Below are positions 36,821 through 55,311 of a stretch of DNA of 58,253 nucleotides, in pieces; position 1 is the stretch's first letter; the number at the start of each line of letters is the position of its first letter. The notes under the pieces are model-generated. The model searched no databases. It saw only the letters and a program-made list of their open reading frames with translations, and had not been told where the DNA came from. The translations under genes and the position numbers were made by a program. The stretch is taken from assembly GCA_021737545.1 (NCBI GenBank), contig JAIPDT010000003.1, positions 1 through 58,253 on the forward strand. The letters are read 5' to 3'. This stretch comes from Desulfobacteraceae bacterium (GTDB lineage Bacteria; Desulfobacterota; Desulfobacteria; Desulfobacterales; Desulfosalsimonadaceae).

Positions 36821-37357
36821 TTAGTTGCGAAACGGCATTCCCAGCAGCCGCAGCAACTCCTTTCCTTCCTGATTGCTTTGTGCGGTGGTTACAATGGTAA
36901 TGTTCATACCCTTGATCGACTCCACCTTGTCGTATTCGATTTCCGGGAAAATAATCTGTTCCCTGATCCCCAGCGTATAATTGCCGAATCCGTCGAAGGC
37001 CTTGCCGGAAACCCCTCTGAAATCGCGCACACGCGGCAGGGCGATGTTGACAAGCTTGTCAAAAAAATCATACATGCGCTTGCGCCTCAAAGTGACCATA
37101 CACCCGATGGGCATGCCCTCGCGCACCTTGAATGCGGCCACAGACTTCTTCGCCCGGGTCACCACCGGAGCCTGCCCGGTAATGGCCTTGAGTTCGGCCT
37201 GAGCGGTATCGAGTATCTTGATGTTCTGGATCGCTTCTCCGAGCCCCATATTGATAACGATTTTCTCAAGTCTCGGGAGCTGATGAATATTTGAGTATTC
37301 AAAGGCGTCCTCGAGCTTGTTTATGACTTGGTTTTCGTAATATTCTCTAAGTGACAT
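36821..37357 (-). CDS. rplE: 50S ribosomal protein L5
   Basis: 178 residues; binds 5S rRNA and contacts the P-site t[19 protein letters not shown] near 30 and [18 protein letters not shown] near 85-102 are diagnostic, and the C-terminal [19 protein letters not shown] is family-typical. Confidence 0.98.
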   Translation of the reverse strand: MSLREYYENQVINKLEDAFEYSNIHQLPRLEKIVINMGLGEAIQNIKILDTAQAELKAITGQAPVVTRAKKSVAAFKVREGMPIGCMVTLRRKRMYDFFDKLVNIALPRVRDFRGVSGKAFDGFGNYTLGIREQIIFPEIEYDKVESIKGMNITIVTTAQSNQEGKELLRLLGMPFRN

Positions 37358-37380
37358 GAAATCCCTCCGGCTATGATCTG

Positions 37381-37710
37381 CTAGGTATCAAGAAGCTCAC
37401 TGCATTTACCGCAGATCCGCACCTTTCTGCCATCTGCCATCCGTTTGGCCTTTATCCGGGTGGGCTTTGCGCATTTATCGCACATTATCATCACATTGGA
37501 AGCGTGAATAGGGGCCTCGCCCTCTATGATTCCGCTCTGCCGGCTATGAGCACCGGCCTTCTGATGCCGCTTGACGATATTTATGTTTTCCACCATTACC
37601 CGGTTGTGCTTGCGGTCCACGCTTAAAACCTTCCGAATCTTTCCGCGGTCTTTTCCAGCCAGGACCTTAACTTTGTCATCTTTTTTGATGCGAGACTTGA
37701 CTTTTTCCAT
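37381..37710 (-). CDS. rplX: 50S ribosomal protein L24
   Basis: 109 residues; a KOW domain ([19 protein letters not shown]) that initiates 50S assembly near the tunnel exit. The C-terminal part has CDKC...CGKC, a zinc ribbon present in many but not all bacterial L24 proteins. Confidence 0.97.
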   Translation of the reverse strand: MEKVKSRIKKDDKVKVLAGKDRGKIRKVLSVDRKHNRVMVENINIVKRHQKAGAHSRQSGIIEGEAPIHASNVMIMCDKCAKPTRIKAKRMADGRKVRICGKCSELLDT

Positions 37711-37771
37711 GAGCCGTTTACCTCTCGGCCTGATTTATACCATGTTTATACTAATGTTAATACAAAAATAG

Positions 37772-38140
37772 CTAAAGGACTTCCGGGGCCAGGGAAATGA
37801 TTTTCATGAACCGCTGGGCCCGCAGCTCACGGGCTACCGGCCCGAATATGCGGGTTCCGATCGGTTCCCGGTGCTGGTTGATCAACACGGCCGAATTTTC
37901 ATCAAACCTTATAAAAGATCCATCTGCACGCCGGATTTCCTTTTTGGTGCGGACAACCACTGCCTTTACCACATCGCCTTTTTTCACTTTGGAATTCGGA
38001 ATGGCCTCCTTGATCGAAACCACAATAATATCGCCGATACTGGCATACCTGCGCCGGCTGCCGCCGAGCACCTTGATGCAGTAGACCTCTTTGGCTCCTG
38101 AATTATCTGCAACAGACAACCTCGTTTCCGCCTGAATCAT
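37772..38140 (-). CDS. rplN: 50S ribosomal protein L14
   Basis: 122 residues; [19 protein letters not shown] and [13 protein letters not shown] are diagnostic. It forms a bridge with the 30S and is the docking site for the silencing factor RsfS in other bacteria. 18 nt after rpsQ. Confidence 0.98.
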   Translation of the reverse strand: MIQAETRLSVADNSGAKEVYCIKVLGGSRRRYASIGDIIVVSIKEAIPNSKVKKGDVVKAVVVRTKKEIRRADGSFIRFDENSAVLINQHREPIGTRIFGPVARELRAQRFMKIISLAPEVL

Positions 38141-38158
38141 TTTTTATATCCCCTGTGA

Positions 38159-38422
38159 TCATACCGCTTTTTCAATGATCTGGCTCACCCGCCATCGCTT
38201 GCGGCGGCTTATCGGCCTGGACTCGGTGATTAACACACGGTCGCCGATTCCGCAGGCATTGTGTTCGTCATGGGCGGCGTAACTAGACCGGCGCCGAATA
38301 TATTTCTTGTAAACCGAATGCCTTACGAGCCTTTCGACCTGCACTGTAACGGTTTTGTCCATCTTGTTGTTCAAAACCGTCCCTACCACTTGTTGTTTAA
38401 TCCCTCGTTGCTTATTGTTCAT
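38159..38422 (-). CDS. rpsQ: 30S ribosomal protein S17
   Basis: 87 residues, OB fold (QQVVGTVLNNKMDKTVTVQVERLV...). A primary 16S rRNA 5'-domain binder. GIGDRVLITESRPISRRKRWRV is the usual C-terminal block. Confidence 0.97.
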   Translation of the reverse strand: MNNKQRGIKQQVVGTVLNNKMDKTVTVQVERLVRHSVYKKYIRRRSSYAAHDEHNACGIGDRVLITESRPISRRKRWRVSQIIEKAV

Positions 38423-38438
38423 CGACCCAACCCGTCAG

Positions 38439-38636
38439 CTATCTGATTTGTAAAGCCTGTTCCCGTTTAACTGTCTTGACACGAGCAATGTCGCGTCGCA
38501 CTTGCCGGAGACGCTTTGGATTTTCAAGTTGCCCGGTCTTATGCTGAAAACGCAGATTAAAATAGGTCTGCACCAAGTCCTCCAACTTGCTGTCGAGTTC
38601 CTCAAAACTCGATCCTCGCAGTTCCCTGACTTTCAT
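38439..38636 (-). CDS. rpmC: 50S ribosomal protein L29
   Basis: 65 residues, a two-helix hairpin near the tunnel exit where signal recognition particle and trigger factor dock. [18 protein letters not shown] and RRDIARVKTV are typical. Its ATG overlaps the rplP stop (TAATG at 38634-38638). Confidence 0.97.
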   Translation of the reverse strand: MKVRELRGSSFEELDSKLEDLVQTYFNLRFQHKTGQLENPKRLRQVRRDIARVKTVKREQALQIR

Positions 38637-39049
38637 TATACTTGGCTCCTTTCGACAACCTTGGTTTTAAACGGGAGCTTGTGAGAAGCCAGCCGAAGGG
38701 CCTCAAAAGCCAGTTCCCTGGGAACGCCTTCCATTTCATAGAGAATTCGTCCGGGTTTGACAACCGCCACCCAGCTTTCAGGGCTTCCCTTTCCCTTGCC
38801 CATTCGGACTTCAGCAGGCTTTTTGGTAATCGGCTTGTCAGGAAAGATCCGTATCCACATCTTGCCCCCGCGCTTTACCTTGCGGGTCATTGCGATACGG
38901 GCCGCCTCGATCTGGCGCGATGAAATCCAGCCGCACTCCATGGCCTGCAGGCCATAATCGCCGAAATTAAGCTTTGCTCCGCGATAGGCCTTGCCCTTCA
39001 TACGGCCTTTCTGCTGTTTTCTGTATTTAACCTTTTTTGGGGTCAGCAT
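38636..39049 (-). CDS. rplP: 50S ribosomal protein L16
   Basis: 137 residues; [16 protein letters not shown] and [18 protein letters not shown] are diagnostic. It positions the A-site tRNA acceptor end. Coupled by one-base overlap to rpmC. Confidence 0.98.
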   Translation of the reverse strand: MLTPKKVKYRKQQKGRMKGKAYRGAKLNFGDYGLQAMECGWISSRQIEAARIAMTRKVKRGGKMWIRIFPDKPITKKPAEVRMGKGKGSPESWVAVVKPGRILYEMEGVPRELAFEALRLASHKLPFKTKVVERSQV

Positions 39050-39068
39050 TATTCATACTCCTGTTACG

Positions 39069-39722
39069 TTACTGCCGGTCTCCCGCCAGCTGATCGTCCT
39101 GCAGAATCTCGCCTTTGAAAATATAAACCTTAACACCGATGGTACCGTAGGTGGTTTCAGCCACAGCCAGTCCGTAATCAATGTCGGCCCGCAACGTGTG
39201 AAGAGGTATCCGCCCTTCTTTGTACCACTCGATCCTGGCCATTTCAGCACCGCCGAGCCGCCCTGAGCAAATAATCTTAACCCCGCGCGCACCGAAGCGC
39301 ATTGCCGAGGCAACGCACCGCTTCATGGCACGGCGGAACGCAACCCGACGGACCAACTGATTGGCTACGTTTTCCGCCACCAACTGGGCATCGAGCTCTG
39401 GTTTTCGCACTTCCTGGATATCAACCATAACCTCGGCGGAAACCAGCTTTTCGAGTTCTTTTTTCAGGGCATCGATCTCCGCGCCCTTTTTGCCGATAAC
39501 GATGCCCGGTCTGGAGGCATAGATCCGGAGCTTTATCCGCCTGGAGGAACGCTCGATTTCTATTTTGGAAATTCCGGCATGATAGAGTTTTTTCTTTAAA
39601 AACTGCCGGATCTTGTGGTCCTCGTAAACATAGCTGGGATAATCTTTGTCTGCATACCACCGGGAACTCCAAGTCCGGTTGATTCCCAGGCGCATGCCGA
39701 TGGGATTTACTTTCTGACCCAA
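39069..39722 (-). CDS. rpsC: 30S ribosomal protein S3
   Basis: 217 residues; a KH domain ([20 protein letters not shown] near 70-90) and C-terminal S3 domain ([17 protein letters not shown]). It helps form the mRNA entry tunnel with helicase activity in E. coli. Start is TTG at 39722 with an AGGAGG box upstream; no ATG gives the conserved [12 protein letters not shown] start. Confidence 0.97.
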   Translation of the reverse strand: MGQKVNPIGMRLGINRTWSSRWYADKDYPSYVYEDHKIRQFLKKKLYHAGISKIEIERSSRRIKLRIYASRPGIVIGKKGAEIDALKKELEKLVSAEVMVDIQEVRKPELDAQLVAENVANQLVRRVAFRRAMKRCVASAMRFGARGVKIICSGRLGGAEMARIEWYKEGRIPLHTLRADIDYGLAVAETTYGTIGVKVYIFKGEILQDDQLAGDRQ

Positions 39723-39738
39723 ACCACCTACCTCCTTT

Positions 39739-40077
39739 TTATGCGCTGCCTTCGCCGACTATTACGGTTATATGGCTCGTCCGCTTCAAAATCCGGGTTC
39801 CTCTTCCCCTGGCCCTGGGCCGGAACCGTTTAAGCATGGGGCCTTCGTCTACAATGATATTTTTTATCACCAGTGCGTCCACATCGAGTGATTGGTTATG
39901 GTCCGCATTGGCCACGGCCGACCGCACAATCTTTTCGACCATCCCGGAGGCTTTCTGCGGCATGAATTTAAGCACATTAAGCCCCGTTTCCACGGGCATA
40001 CCCTTTACTGTCCCGCAGATCTTTCGCACCTTTTGAGGCGATATGCGCATATATTTCCCTGTCGCCTTCACATCCAT
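39739..40077 (-). CDS. rplV: 50S ribosomal protein L22
   Basis: 112 residues; contributes the tunnel-constriction loop ([21 protein letters not shown]). The macrolide-relevant loop looks ordinary. Confidence 0.97.
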   Translation of the reverse strand: MDVKATGKYMRISPQKVRKICGTVKGMPVETGLNVLKFMPQKASGMVEKIVRSAVANADHNQSLDVDALVIKNIIVDEGPMLKRFRPRARGRGTRILKRTSHITVIVGEGSA

Positions 40078-40092
40078 ATCCGCATCCTTGAT

Positions 40093-40374
40093 CTATCTCT
40101 TCATTTTGGTTTTCTTATCCCCGGCATGTCCGTAAAACGTCCGGGGCGGGGAAAACTCGCCCAGCTTGTGGCCGACCATGTTTTCCGTGACAAATACCGG
40201 GATAAATTTTTTCCCGTTGTGCACCGCCAGGGTCAGCCCCACCATTTCAGGAATGACGGTCGAACGCCTGGACCAGGTCTTGATTACTTTTGCGCTGCGG
40301 GCCTCCTGAGATGAAACCACCTTGTCATAAAGGCTTGGTTCCACATACGGACCCTTTTTCAACGAACGCGGCAT
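40093..40374 (-). CDS. rpsS: 30S ribosomal protein S19
   Basis: 93 residues; [19 protein letters not shown] and [15 protein letters not shown] are diagnostic. Head protein next to S13. Confidence 0.98.
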   Translation of the reverse strand: MPRSLKKGPYVEPSLYDKVVSSQEARSAKVIKTWSRRSTVIPEMVGLTLAVHNGKKFIPVFVTENMVGHKLGEFSPPRTFYGHAGDKKTKMKR

Positions 40375-40443
40375 AAGTATTGCTCCTGCTTTTTCACCCG
40401 ATTTCGATTCTTTTAAATGTATATGCAGTATTTGCTTTCTTCT

Positions 40444-41271
40444 CTACTTGCTGCGCCTCTTTACAATCAACCTACTGCTTTGTTTGCTTCTATTGCGGGT
40501 GCGCAGCCCCTTGGTGGGCTTGCCCCACGGAGTACACGGATGCCGGCCGCCCGAAGACCGGCCTTCTCCGCCGCCCATGGGATGATCTACCGGATTCTTA
40601 ACCACACCTCGAGTAATAGGACGCTGTCCCAGATAGCGCTTTCTGCCGGCCTTGCCCAGTGAAATATTCGATTGATCAGCATTTCCAAGCTGTCCTATAG
40701 TTGCACGGTTGACCACCAAAACCATCCTGACCTCGCTGGAGGGCAGCTTGATGGTGGCATAGCGTCCTTCTTTGGCTATGAGCTGGGCAAAGCCTCCGGC
40801 GCTTTTTACCAGCTGACCACCTCTGCCTGTGCGCAACTCAATATTGTGCACAAACGTGCCCAGCGGAATATGAGTTAGCGGCAGACAATTGCCGGGCCTG
40901 ATTTCCGCCTCCGGCCCCGACATCACGGTCTGCCCCACTGAAAGCCGGGCGGGAGCCAGAATATAGCGTTTTTCCCCGTCAGCATAGTGCAAAAGGGCTA
41001 TGCGCGCCGAGCGGTTGGGATCGTATTCTATCGTAGCAACCTTTGCAGGTACGCCGTCCTTGTCGCGCTTAAAATCGATCATCCTGTAGTGTCGCTTTGT
41101 TCCGCCGCCCCGGTGGCGCGATGTGACCCTCCCGTTGGCGTTTCTGCCGCCCGATTTTTTAACAGGCTTTAAAAGCGATTTTTCCGGCTCGGACTTGGTA
41201 ATCTCCGAGAAAGTGGAATATGTCTGAAATCGGCGCCCCTGGGATGTGGGCTTTACTTTTTTAATCGCCAT
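40444..41271 (-). CDS. rplB: 50S ribosomal protein L2
   Basis: 275 residues; a conserved core protein at the peptidyl transferase centre and an inter-subunit bridge. [17 protein letters not shown] and [20 protein letters not shown] (with the histidine implicated in activity) are visible. Confidence 0.98.
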   Translation of the reverse strand: MAIKKVKPTSQGRRFQTYSTFSEITKSEPEKSLLKPVKKSGGRNANGRVTSRHRGGGTKRHYRMIDFKRDKDGVPAKVATIEYDPNRSARIALLHYADGEKRYILAPARLSVGQTVMSGPEAEIRPGNCLPLTHIPLGTFVHNIELRTGRGGQLVKSAGGFAQLIAKEGRYATIKLPSSEVRMVLVVNRATIGQLGNADQSNISLGKAGRKRYLGQRPITRGVVKNPVDHPMGGGEGRSSGGRHPCTPWGKPTKGLRTRNRSKQSSRLIVKRRSK

Positions 41272-41287
41272 TGGTCATCACCTTCTT

Positions 41288-41575
41288 TTATGCACCTTCG
41301 AAAAATCTGATTCGGCTTCCGGGCATCAGAGTCACGATCGCTTTTTTCCAGTCCTTGCGTTTTCCCAGTACCAGCCCCCGGCGTTTGACCTTGCCCTTGA
41401 CACGCAATGTTTGTACCGACTTGACCCGTACATCGAAAATATTTTCAATCGCCTTGCGGATCTGAACCCGATTTGCCGTAGGAGCGACTTCAAAGACGAC
41501 TTTGTTTAGCTCCTCTTTCTGAAGATTGGTTTTTTCCGTATCTACCGGTCCTATGATAATGTTGTAATCGTTCAT
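41288..41575 (-). CDS. rplW: 50S ribosomal protein L23
   Basis: 95 residues; tunnel-exit dock for trigger factor and [25 protein letters not shown] is typical. Overlaps the end of rplD by 4 nt (ATGA), indicating coupled translation. Confidence 0.97.
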   Translation of the reverse strand: MNDYNIIIGPVDTEKTNLQKEELNKVVFEVAPTANRVQIRKAIENIFDVRVKSVQTLRVKGKVKRRGLVLGKRKDWKKAIVTLMPGSRIRFFEGA

Positions 41576-42195
41576 GCCGCAAGCCTCCCCTCGATACCCT
41601 TGATCGACGGTTTCAACAAAACCAGCGTCTTGTGGTTCAATATATCGTAAACATTTAGCCCTTCGACCCGCAGAACCTTGACGCCCGGAATATTTCTGGA
41701 GGAGAGCTCCAGTTTTTCATCTTTTGCGTTTATGACTATAAGAGGCTTTTCAAGCGCCAGGCGATCAATTACCGATGCAACGGCTTTTGTCTTTACCTGA
41801 TCAAGATCGAATCCGTCAAGCACAATTATTTCATTATCCCGATACTTCGAAGACAACGCCATTTTAAGCGCCAAACGCTTGACCTTCTTGGGCACCTTGT
41901 ATGAATAATCCCTGGGCTCCGGGCCGAATACCACTCCGCCGCCCCGCAGCAACGGACTCTTGATGTCTCCGCGTCTGGCATTGCCGGTGCCTTTCTGACG
42001 AAACATCTTGCTTGTGCTGCCCTTTACTTCCGAGCGACGCTTGACCTTCGCAGTGCCCCGGCGGCGGTTTGCAAGCTGCATTTGCACAACTTCGTGCAGC
42101 ACTCTTTTTTTCACCCTGACGTTGAAAATCTCTTCGGCCAGTTCGATTTCCGAAACCGTTTCACCCTGTATGTTTTTGACTTCCACGACAGCCAT
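41572..42195 (-). CDS. rplD: 50S ribosomal protein L4
   Basis: 207 residues; [31 protein letters not shown] is the tunnel loop region. In E. coli it also represses the S10 operon. The homologous start is ATG 42195 behind GAGGGAG; an in-frame ATG at 42216 is upstream of that box and not conserved. Confidence 0.96.
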   Translation of the reverse strand: MAVVEVKNIQGETVSEIELAEEIFNVRVKKRVLHEVVQMQLANRRRGTAKVKRRSEVKGSTSKMFRQKGTGNARRGDIKSPLLRGGGVVFGPEPRDYSYKVPKKVKRLALKMALSSKYRDNEIIVLDGFDLDQVKTKAVASVIDRLALEKPLIVINAKDEKLELSSRNIPGVKVLRVEGLNVYDILNHKTLVLLKPSIKGIEGRLAA

Positions 42196-42269
42196 GTCTC
42201 CCTCTTTGCATTGCATCCGGCTTGATACCGCGCCTCGCTGCCTTGACAGCCGACAGGCTTGGCCGGCGA

Positions 42270-42899
42270 TTATGCCTTGCCGGCTTTACTGATTTCAATA
42301 ACTGCGTTCTTCGGACCGGGCACAGCACCCTTTACAAGGATCAGGTTCTGTTCCGGGCGAATGTCGACGACCTCCAGATTCCGCATGGTCTGGCGTTTGT
42401 TGCCGTAGCGGCCGGGCATTTTTTTACCCTTTGCCACTTTTGACGGCCATGCACTCTGCCCTATAGAACCCGGCAACCGATAACAACGGCCACCGTGGGT
42501 CTTTCTACCCAGTCTGAATCCGTGGCGCTTGACCACACCTGCAAAACCACGGCCCTTGGTATTTCCCGCAATATTAATCTTATCTCCAACCGAAAACATC
42601 TCCAGGGTCACCTTTTGTCCAGGTTCATATTCCCCCGGGCTGTCCACGGAAAACTCCCGCAGCCTGGCAAAGCCGATATTACCGTTTTTTTCAAAGTGCC
42701 CCTGAAGCGGACGGGTAAGACGCTGTTTTTTCTTTTCCAGAAAACCGAGTTGAAGGGCATCGTATCCATCATTGGCCCGGGTCTTTACCTGGGTTACAGT
42801 ACAGGGACCGGCTTCAATGACTGTTACCGGAAGATATCGGCCGTCATTGGAGAAATAGCTCGTCATTCCAAGTTTTTTTCCTAGTAATCCATTGCACAT
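42270..42899 (-). CDS. rplC: 50S ribosomal protein L3
   Basis: 209 residues from ATG 42899 (MCNGLLGKKLGMT). A GGTGA box lies 5 nt upstream; a GTG at 42908 adds three codons and is less likely. GGRCYRLPGSIGQSAWPSKVAKGKKMPGRYG is the central extension reaching the peptidyl transferase centre. Confidence 0.96.
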   Translation of the reverse strand: MCNGLLGKKLGMTSYFSNDGRYLPVTVIEAGPCTVTQVKTRANDGYDALQLGFLEKKKQRLTRPLQGHFEKNGNIGFARLREFSVDSPGEYEPGQKVTLEMFSVGDKINIAGNTKGRGFAGVVKRHGFRLGRKTHGGRCYRLPGSIGQSAWPSKVAKGKKMPGRYGNKRQTMRNLEVVDIRPEQNLILVKGAVPGPKNAVIEISKAGKA

Positions 42900-42920
42900 T
42901 TCCGTCACCCAGTCTTTATC

Positions 42921-43232
42921 CTATAATTTGATATCCACATCAACGCCCGGAGACAAATCCAGCTTCATAAGTGCATCCACGGTCTGCTGGGTCGGATCCT
43001 GAATATCTAACAGCCGCTTGTGGGTCCTGACCTCGAACTGTTCCCTGGACTTCTTGTTGACATGCGGAGACCGCAGCACAGTATACTTGTTGATCCGTGT
43101 GGGAAGAGGGACTGGTCCCACCACCCTGGCGCCCGTCTTTTTTGCCGTATCAACGATGTCCCGGACGGATTGATCCAGGAGCCGGTGATCATAGGCTCTT
43201 AACCGGATTCGGATTTTGGTGTTTGTAATCAT
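42921..43232 (-). CDS. rpsJ: 30S ribosomal protein S10
   Basis: 103 residues ([18 protein letters not shown]). It is both a 30S head protein and NusE, which joins NusB and NusG in antitermination, linking ribosome and polymerase. Only 13 nt separates it from tuf, so no S10 leader as in E. coli can exist here. Confidence 0.98.
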   Translation of the reverse strand: MITNTKIRIRLRAYDHRLLDQSVRDIVDTAKKTGARVVGPVPLPTRINKYTVLRSPHVNKKSREQFEVRTHKRLLDIQDPTQQTVDALMKLDLSPGVDVDIKL

Positions 43233-43245
43233 GGCAATCCTGTAC

Positions 43246-44439
43246 CTATTCTATGATTTCACTTACCACGCCGGCGCCTACAGTGCGGCCGCCTTCACGT
43301 ACCGCAAACCGCAGACCCTCTTCCATGGCAATCGGGGTTATCAGCTCCGCCGAAATCGTTACGTTGTCTCCGGGCATCACCATCTCCACTCCCTCCGGAA
43401 GGGTGACAACTCCGGTAACATCCGTGGTCCGAAAATAAAACTGAGGACGATAACCGGAAAAAAACGGCGTATGACGACCGCCTTCATCCTTGCTCAATAC
43501 ATAAACCTCGGCCTTAAACTTCGTGTGCGGCGTAATCGTCTTGGGCGCCGCCACCACCTGGCCGCGCTCAACATCATCACGCTTGGTACCCCGCAACAGC
43601 AAACCCACATTGTCGCCGGCCTGACCCTCGTCCAAAAGCTTGCGAAACATCTCAATGCCGGTACACGTCGTGTTCATCGTATCACGCATACCAACTATCT
43701 CGATCTTATCATTTACCTTGATAACACCGCGCTCCACACGGCCCGTCACAACCGTACCACGACCCGAAATGGAAAATACGTCCTCGATCGGCATCAAAAA
43801 CGGCTTGTCAACATCGCGCTGAGGCTCAGGTATATAAGAGTCCGTGGCCTCCAAAAGCTCCCAGATAGGCTTGACCTCATCGCTGGCAGGATCATCGCTT
43901 TCCAAAGCCTGCAAAGCACTGCCGCGAACAATAGGCGTGTTGTCACCGTCAAACTCATAATTGGTCAAAAGCTCGCGAAGCTCCAACTCCACCAACTCTA
44001 TTAGCTCCTCGTCATCCACCATGTCGCACTTGTTTAAAAATACCACAATCTGAGGAACTCCAACCTGACGCGCCAACAATATGTGCTCACGGGTCTGCGG
44101 CATCGGACCGTCGTCTGCGCCAACCACCAGTATCGCACCGTCCATCTGCGCCGCACCCGTGATCATGTTCTTAATATAGTCGGCGTGACCGGGACAGTCC
44201 ACGTGCGCATAATGACGGGTAGCAGTCTGATACTCCACATGCGCAGTGGCAATCGTGATACCTCTGGCCTTTTCCTCCGGCGCCTTGTCAATCTTGTCAA
44301 ACGGAATAAACTCCGCCATACCCTTTAATCCGCAATGCTTCGTAATCGCCGCCGTCAACGTAGTCTTGCCATGGTCTATATGACCAATCGTACCCACATT
44401 TACATGCGGCTTCGTACGCTCAAACTTCTGCTTTGCCAT
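43246..44439 (-). CDS. tuf: elongation factor Tu, first copy
   Basis: 397 residues; delivers aminoacyl-tRNA to the ribosome with [13 protein letters not shown] (P loop, about 19-28), DCPGHADYI (G3) and NKCD (G4) are intact. GGGAGG lies 7 nt before ATG 44439. It follows rpsG with 124 nt in between and no fusA. A second copy begins at the right edge; over about 255 nt of shared 3' sequence I count about nine differences and one amino-acid change (Glu here, Gly there, in TLPxGVEM). Confidence 0.98.
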   Translation of the reverse strand: MAKQKFERTKPHVNVGTIGHIDHGKTTLTAAITKHCGLKGMAEFIPFDKIDKAPEEKARGITIATAHVEYQTATRHYAHVDCPGHADYIKNMITGAAQMDGAILVVGADDGPMPQTREHILLARQVGVPQIVVFLNKCDMVDDEELIELVELELRELLTNYEFDGDNTPIVRGSALQALESDDPASDEVKPIWELLEATDSYIPEPQRDVDKPFLMPIEDVFSISGRGTVVTGRVERGVIKVNDKIEIVGMRDTMNTTCTGIEMFRKLLDEGQAGDNVGLLLRGTKRDDVERGQVVAAPKTITPHTKFKAEVYVLSKDEGGRHTPFFSGYRPQFYFRTTDVTGVVTLPEGVEMVMPGDNVTISAELITPIAMEEGLRFAVREGGRTVGAGVVSEIIE

Positions 44440-44491
44440 CTTGCATCCTCCCGGTCAAAACGGGGTTTTCATTAAATCATTCAAAACAAGA

Positions 44492-44540
44492 TATTTTGCC
44501 CATCCGGCCGCATGCATATACAAACTGGATGGGCAAAATA
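44492..44540 (-). other. 14-bp inverted repeat in the rpsG-tuf gap, where fusA would lie
   Basis: TATTTTGCCCATCC (44492-44505) and GGATGGGCAAAATA (44527-44540) are perfect reverse complements around a 21-nt loop. In the direction of transcription the hairpin is followed by a moderately T-rich stretch, so it could be an attenuator, a processing site or the scar of a deletion. There is no reading frame in the gap. Confidence 0.75.
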
Positions 44541-44563
44541 AATCAAAAAGTCGGGATACAGGG

Positions 44564-45034
44564 TTACCAGCGGTAATGGGCAAACGCCTTGTTGGCCTCC
44601 GCCATCCGGTGGGTGTCTTCCCGCTTCTTTACAGAAGCCCCTCTTTGCTGGGCTGCATCCATGAATTCTCCGGCAAGCTTTCTGGCCATTCCTTTTTCCG
44701 GCCTTTTGCCTGCAAAAGTCAGAATCCACCGGATTGCCAGGGCGGTCTGCCGCTGAGGACGTACCTCCGTAGGCACCTGATAGGTGGATCCCCCTACCCG
44801 CCGGGATTTTACTTCCAACTGAGGCTTTACATTGCCGACAGCCTGCTCAAAGATTTTCAACGCGGGTTCGTTCATACGATTCTCAACAATATCGAAGGCA
44901 TCATATACCAGTGCCTGCGCCGTGCTCTTTTTTCCGTCTTTCATTACCGAATTTACGAACCGCGACAGAAGCTGACTGTTATACTTGTAATCCGGCGTAA
45001 TCTTTCTTTCTGGGACTTCTCTTCTTCTCGGCAT
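44564..45034 (-). CDS. rpsG: 30S ribosomal protein S7
   Basis: 156 residues; [20 protein letters not shown] and [15 protein letters not shown] are diagnostic. It nucleates the 30S head. In E. coli it represses str operon translation. Here it is followed by a hairpin and tuf, not by fusA. Confidence 0.98.
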   Translation of the reverse strand: MPRRREVPERKITPDYKYNSQLLSRFVNSVMKDGKKSTAQALVYDAFDIVENRMNEPALKIFEQAVGNVKPQLEVKSRRVGGSTYQVPTEVRPQRQTALAIRWILTFAGKRPEKGMARKLAGEFMDAAQQRGASVKKREDTHRMAEANKAFAHYRW

Positions 45035-45077
45035 TGCTATAGCATTCCCTGCAGACTTGTTTGTCTATATAAGCGCC

Positions 45078-45449
45078 TTACTTCGGGCGCTTGGCCCCAT
45101 ATTTGGAGCGACCCTGCTTTCGATCCGTAACTCCAAGCGTATCGAGCGTTCCCCGCACAATATGGTAACGCACGCCCGGCAAGTCCTTTACACGTCCCCC
45201 TCGCACGAGCACAACCGAGTGTTCCTGAAGATTGTGGCCGATACCCGGGATATAGGCCGAAACCTCTATACCGGTGGTAAGACGCACCCTAGCCACCTTA
45301 CGAAGAGCCGAGTTCGGCTTCTTGGGCGTGGCCGTATAAACCCGGACACATACACCGCGCTTTTGAGGCGAGGCCTTCAATGCAGGCGTGCTTTTCTTCT
45401 TCTCTATCTTTTTGCGACCCTTGCGAACAAGCTGATTAATCGTCGGCAT
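45078..45449 (-). CDS. rpsL: 30S ribosomal protein S12
   Basis: 123 residues; decoding-site protein. The streptomycin-relevant lysines are present in [11 protein letters not shown] and [12 protein letters not shown], so the sequence is the sensitive type. GGGGAG precedes the ATG. It is the first gene after the promoter at 45510-45538. Confidence 0.98.
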   Translation of the reverse strand: MPTINQLVRKGRKKIEKKKSTPALKASPQKRGVCVRVYTATPKKPNSALRKVARVRLTTGIEVSAYIPGIGHNLQEHSVVLVRGGRVKDLPGVRYHIVRGTLDTLGVTDRKQGRSKYGAKRPK

Positions 45450-45509
45450 GATCTCCCCTGTACCTAATACCTACGCAAATTAATTTTTCCTGACAAGTAA
45501 AAATATAAC

Positions 45510-45538
45510 ACCATACCCTTTACTATCCGGCCTGTCAA
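45510..45538 (-). promoter_or_regulatory. sigma-70 promoter for the str cluster
   Basis: Read on the minus strand, TTGACA (45538-45533), a 17-nt spacer and TATGGT (45515-45510) lie in the 120-nt rpoC-rpsL gap. The start would be near 45503, about 54 nt before the rpsL ATG. This would separate str expression from rpoBC. Confidence 0.65.
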
Positions 45539-45569
45539 GCATTTTCTTGCTCAAGGCAATAATATTTCA

Positions 45570-49988
<4,419 letters not shown>

Positions 49989-50012
49989 TTCTTTCTCCTT
50001 GAATAGATTGAA

Positions 50013-54110
<4,098 letters not shown>

Positions 54111-54144
54111 TTCCTCTCCAAATAAATAATATTTGTTTCAATCC

Positions 54145-54186
54145 GCAGAAAACGGCGACCGTGAAAATCCCGGTGCCGTTTTCTGC
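54145..54186 (-). promoter_or_regulatory. 12-bp hairpin between rplL and rpoB
   Basis: GCAGAAAACGGC (54145-54156) and GCCGTTTTCTGC (54175-54186) pair perfectly; an inner ACCG/CGGT helix extends the stem past one bulged G. No T run follows in the direction of transcription. E. coli has an attenuator and an RNase III site in this same gap, so partial termination or processing is likely. Confidence 0.7.
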
Positions 54187-54269
54187 TGCTTTATATAAGC
54201 AAGGGCTTTAAAACACGCCCGTTTCCTGTAAATAAGGCAATTTCATGGAGCGTAGAAAGCATGCCGGAG

Positions 54270-54656
54270 TTATTTGATTTCAATGGTCGCGCCCGCACCC
54301 TCGAGCTGTTCTTTGATCTTGTCGGCTTCTTCCTTGACAACGCCTTCCTTAACCGGTTTGGGGGCTTCTTCGACCAGGGCTTTGGCTTCCTTTAATCCCA
54401 GTCCAGTAATGGCCCGGACTTCCTTAATAACCTGAATCTTCTTGTCGCCCGCAGAATTAAGTATTACATCAAACTCTGTCTTTTCCTCTGCCGGCGCGGC
54501 TTCCTCTCCTCCGCCTGCAGGTGCGGCAGCCGCAGCCACCGGGGCTGCAGCGGAAACCCCGAATTTATCTTCCAGTTCCTTGACAAGCTCGGAGAGCTCC
54601 AGGACCGACATATTTGCTATAAAATCAATTACATCCTGCTTGGTGATCTCTGCCAT
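54270..54656 (-). CDS. rplL: 50S ribosomal protein L7/L12
   Basis: 128 residues; the N-terminal dimerisation helices, an Ala/Gly/Pro/Glu hinge (about 35-58) and the factor-binding C-terminal domain ([37 protein letters not shown]). It forms the stalk that recruits GTPase factors. Lies 70 nt after rplJ. Confidence 0.98.
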   Translation of the reverse strand: MAEITKQDVIDFIANMSVLELSELVKELEDKFGVSAAAPVAAAAAPAGGGEEAAPAEEKTEFDVILNSAGDKKIQVIKEVRAITGLGLKEAKALVEEAPKPVKEGVVKEEADKIKEQLEGAGATIEIK

Positions 54657-54726
54657 TTTCTATAATCCTCCGGATTTATTTATTCAAAATTTTATACAAT
54701 ATCACTTGCGTGCAAACCTGTGACGG

Positions 54727-55251
54727 CTATGCTGCTTCTTTCTGGTCTTTAACGGCCTGAAGCGCATAAAGCAGCCGTTCCGGGACATTGGAAAGCGCTC
54801 TTACAAGTCCGCGCGGCACCGCATTCATGGTGCCGAACACCTGGGCGAGCAACACCTCGCGCGACGGCAGCTCTGAAAGACGTCTGACTCCCTCGGCATC
54901 GAGCGCTGAACCTCCCATTACGCCGGCTTTGATCTGAAGCTTCTCGTTGTCTTTTGCAAACTGGCAAAGGGCCTTTGCCGGGACTACGGGATCTTCATAG
55001 CTCAGGGTCACCGCGCTCGGTCCCTCAAAATGCTCCCGGATAAGTTCCACGTCCGTATCCTGGGCCGCCCGGACAAGAAGGGTGTTTTTTACCACCCTGA
55101 ATTCCACGCCGGCTTCCCGGAGCCTGGTCCGCAACTCGTTGATTTTCGAAACATTAAGCCCCTTGAAGTCCACAAGAATCAGAATTTTTTTCTGATCGAA
55201 CTTTTCTTTGAGCTCTGATACGAGTTCCTGCTTTTGTGATCGCGTCAGCAC
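54727..55251 (-). CDS. rplJ: 50S ribosomal protein L10
   Basis: 174 residues; base of the L7/L12 stalk. ILILVDFKGLNVSKINELRTRLREAG and KNTLLVRAA are diagnostic. The start is GTG at 55251: a perfect AAGGAGGTG lies 6 nt upstream and the product then begins MLTRSQKQELV as in relatives. A longer in-frame ORF reaching 55353 is the leader RNA read through. In many bacteria L10 with L12 represses its own leader, which is visible here. Confidence 0.96.
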   Translation of the reverse strand: MLTRSQKQELVSELKEKFDQKKILILVDFKGLNVSKINELRTRLREAGVEFRVVKNTLLVRAAQDTDVELIREHFEGPSAVTLSYEDPVVPAKALCQFAKDNEKLQIKAGVMGGSALDAEGVRRLSELPSREVLLAQVFGTMNAVPRGLVRALSNVPERLLYALQAVKDQKEAA

Positions 55252-55311
55252 TGAATCCACCTCCTTTCTGAATCTGTAAAAACCACGGGCCTCCACAGCA
55301 TCAGAAAGCCT

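Noticed and set aside
43216-44004. 262-codon plus-strand ORF
   Set aside because: Antisense of tuf; low-complexity Arg/His/Leu composition and no ribosome binding site.
44440-44563. A fusA remnant in the rpsG-tuf gap
   Set aside because: No EF-G-like peptide is found in any frame of the 124 nt.
45489-45539. CCTGACAAG and CCTGTCAAG flanking the rpsL promoter as a regulatory dyad
   Set aside because: They are imperfect direct copies, not an inverted repeat, and one is just the promoter -35 region.
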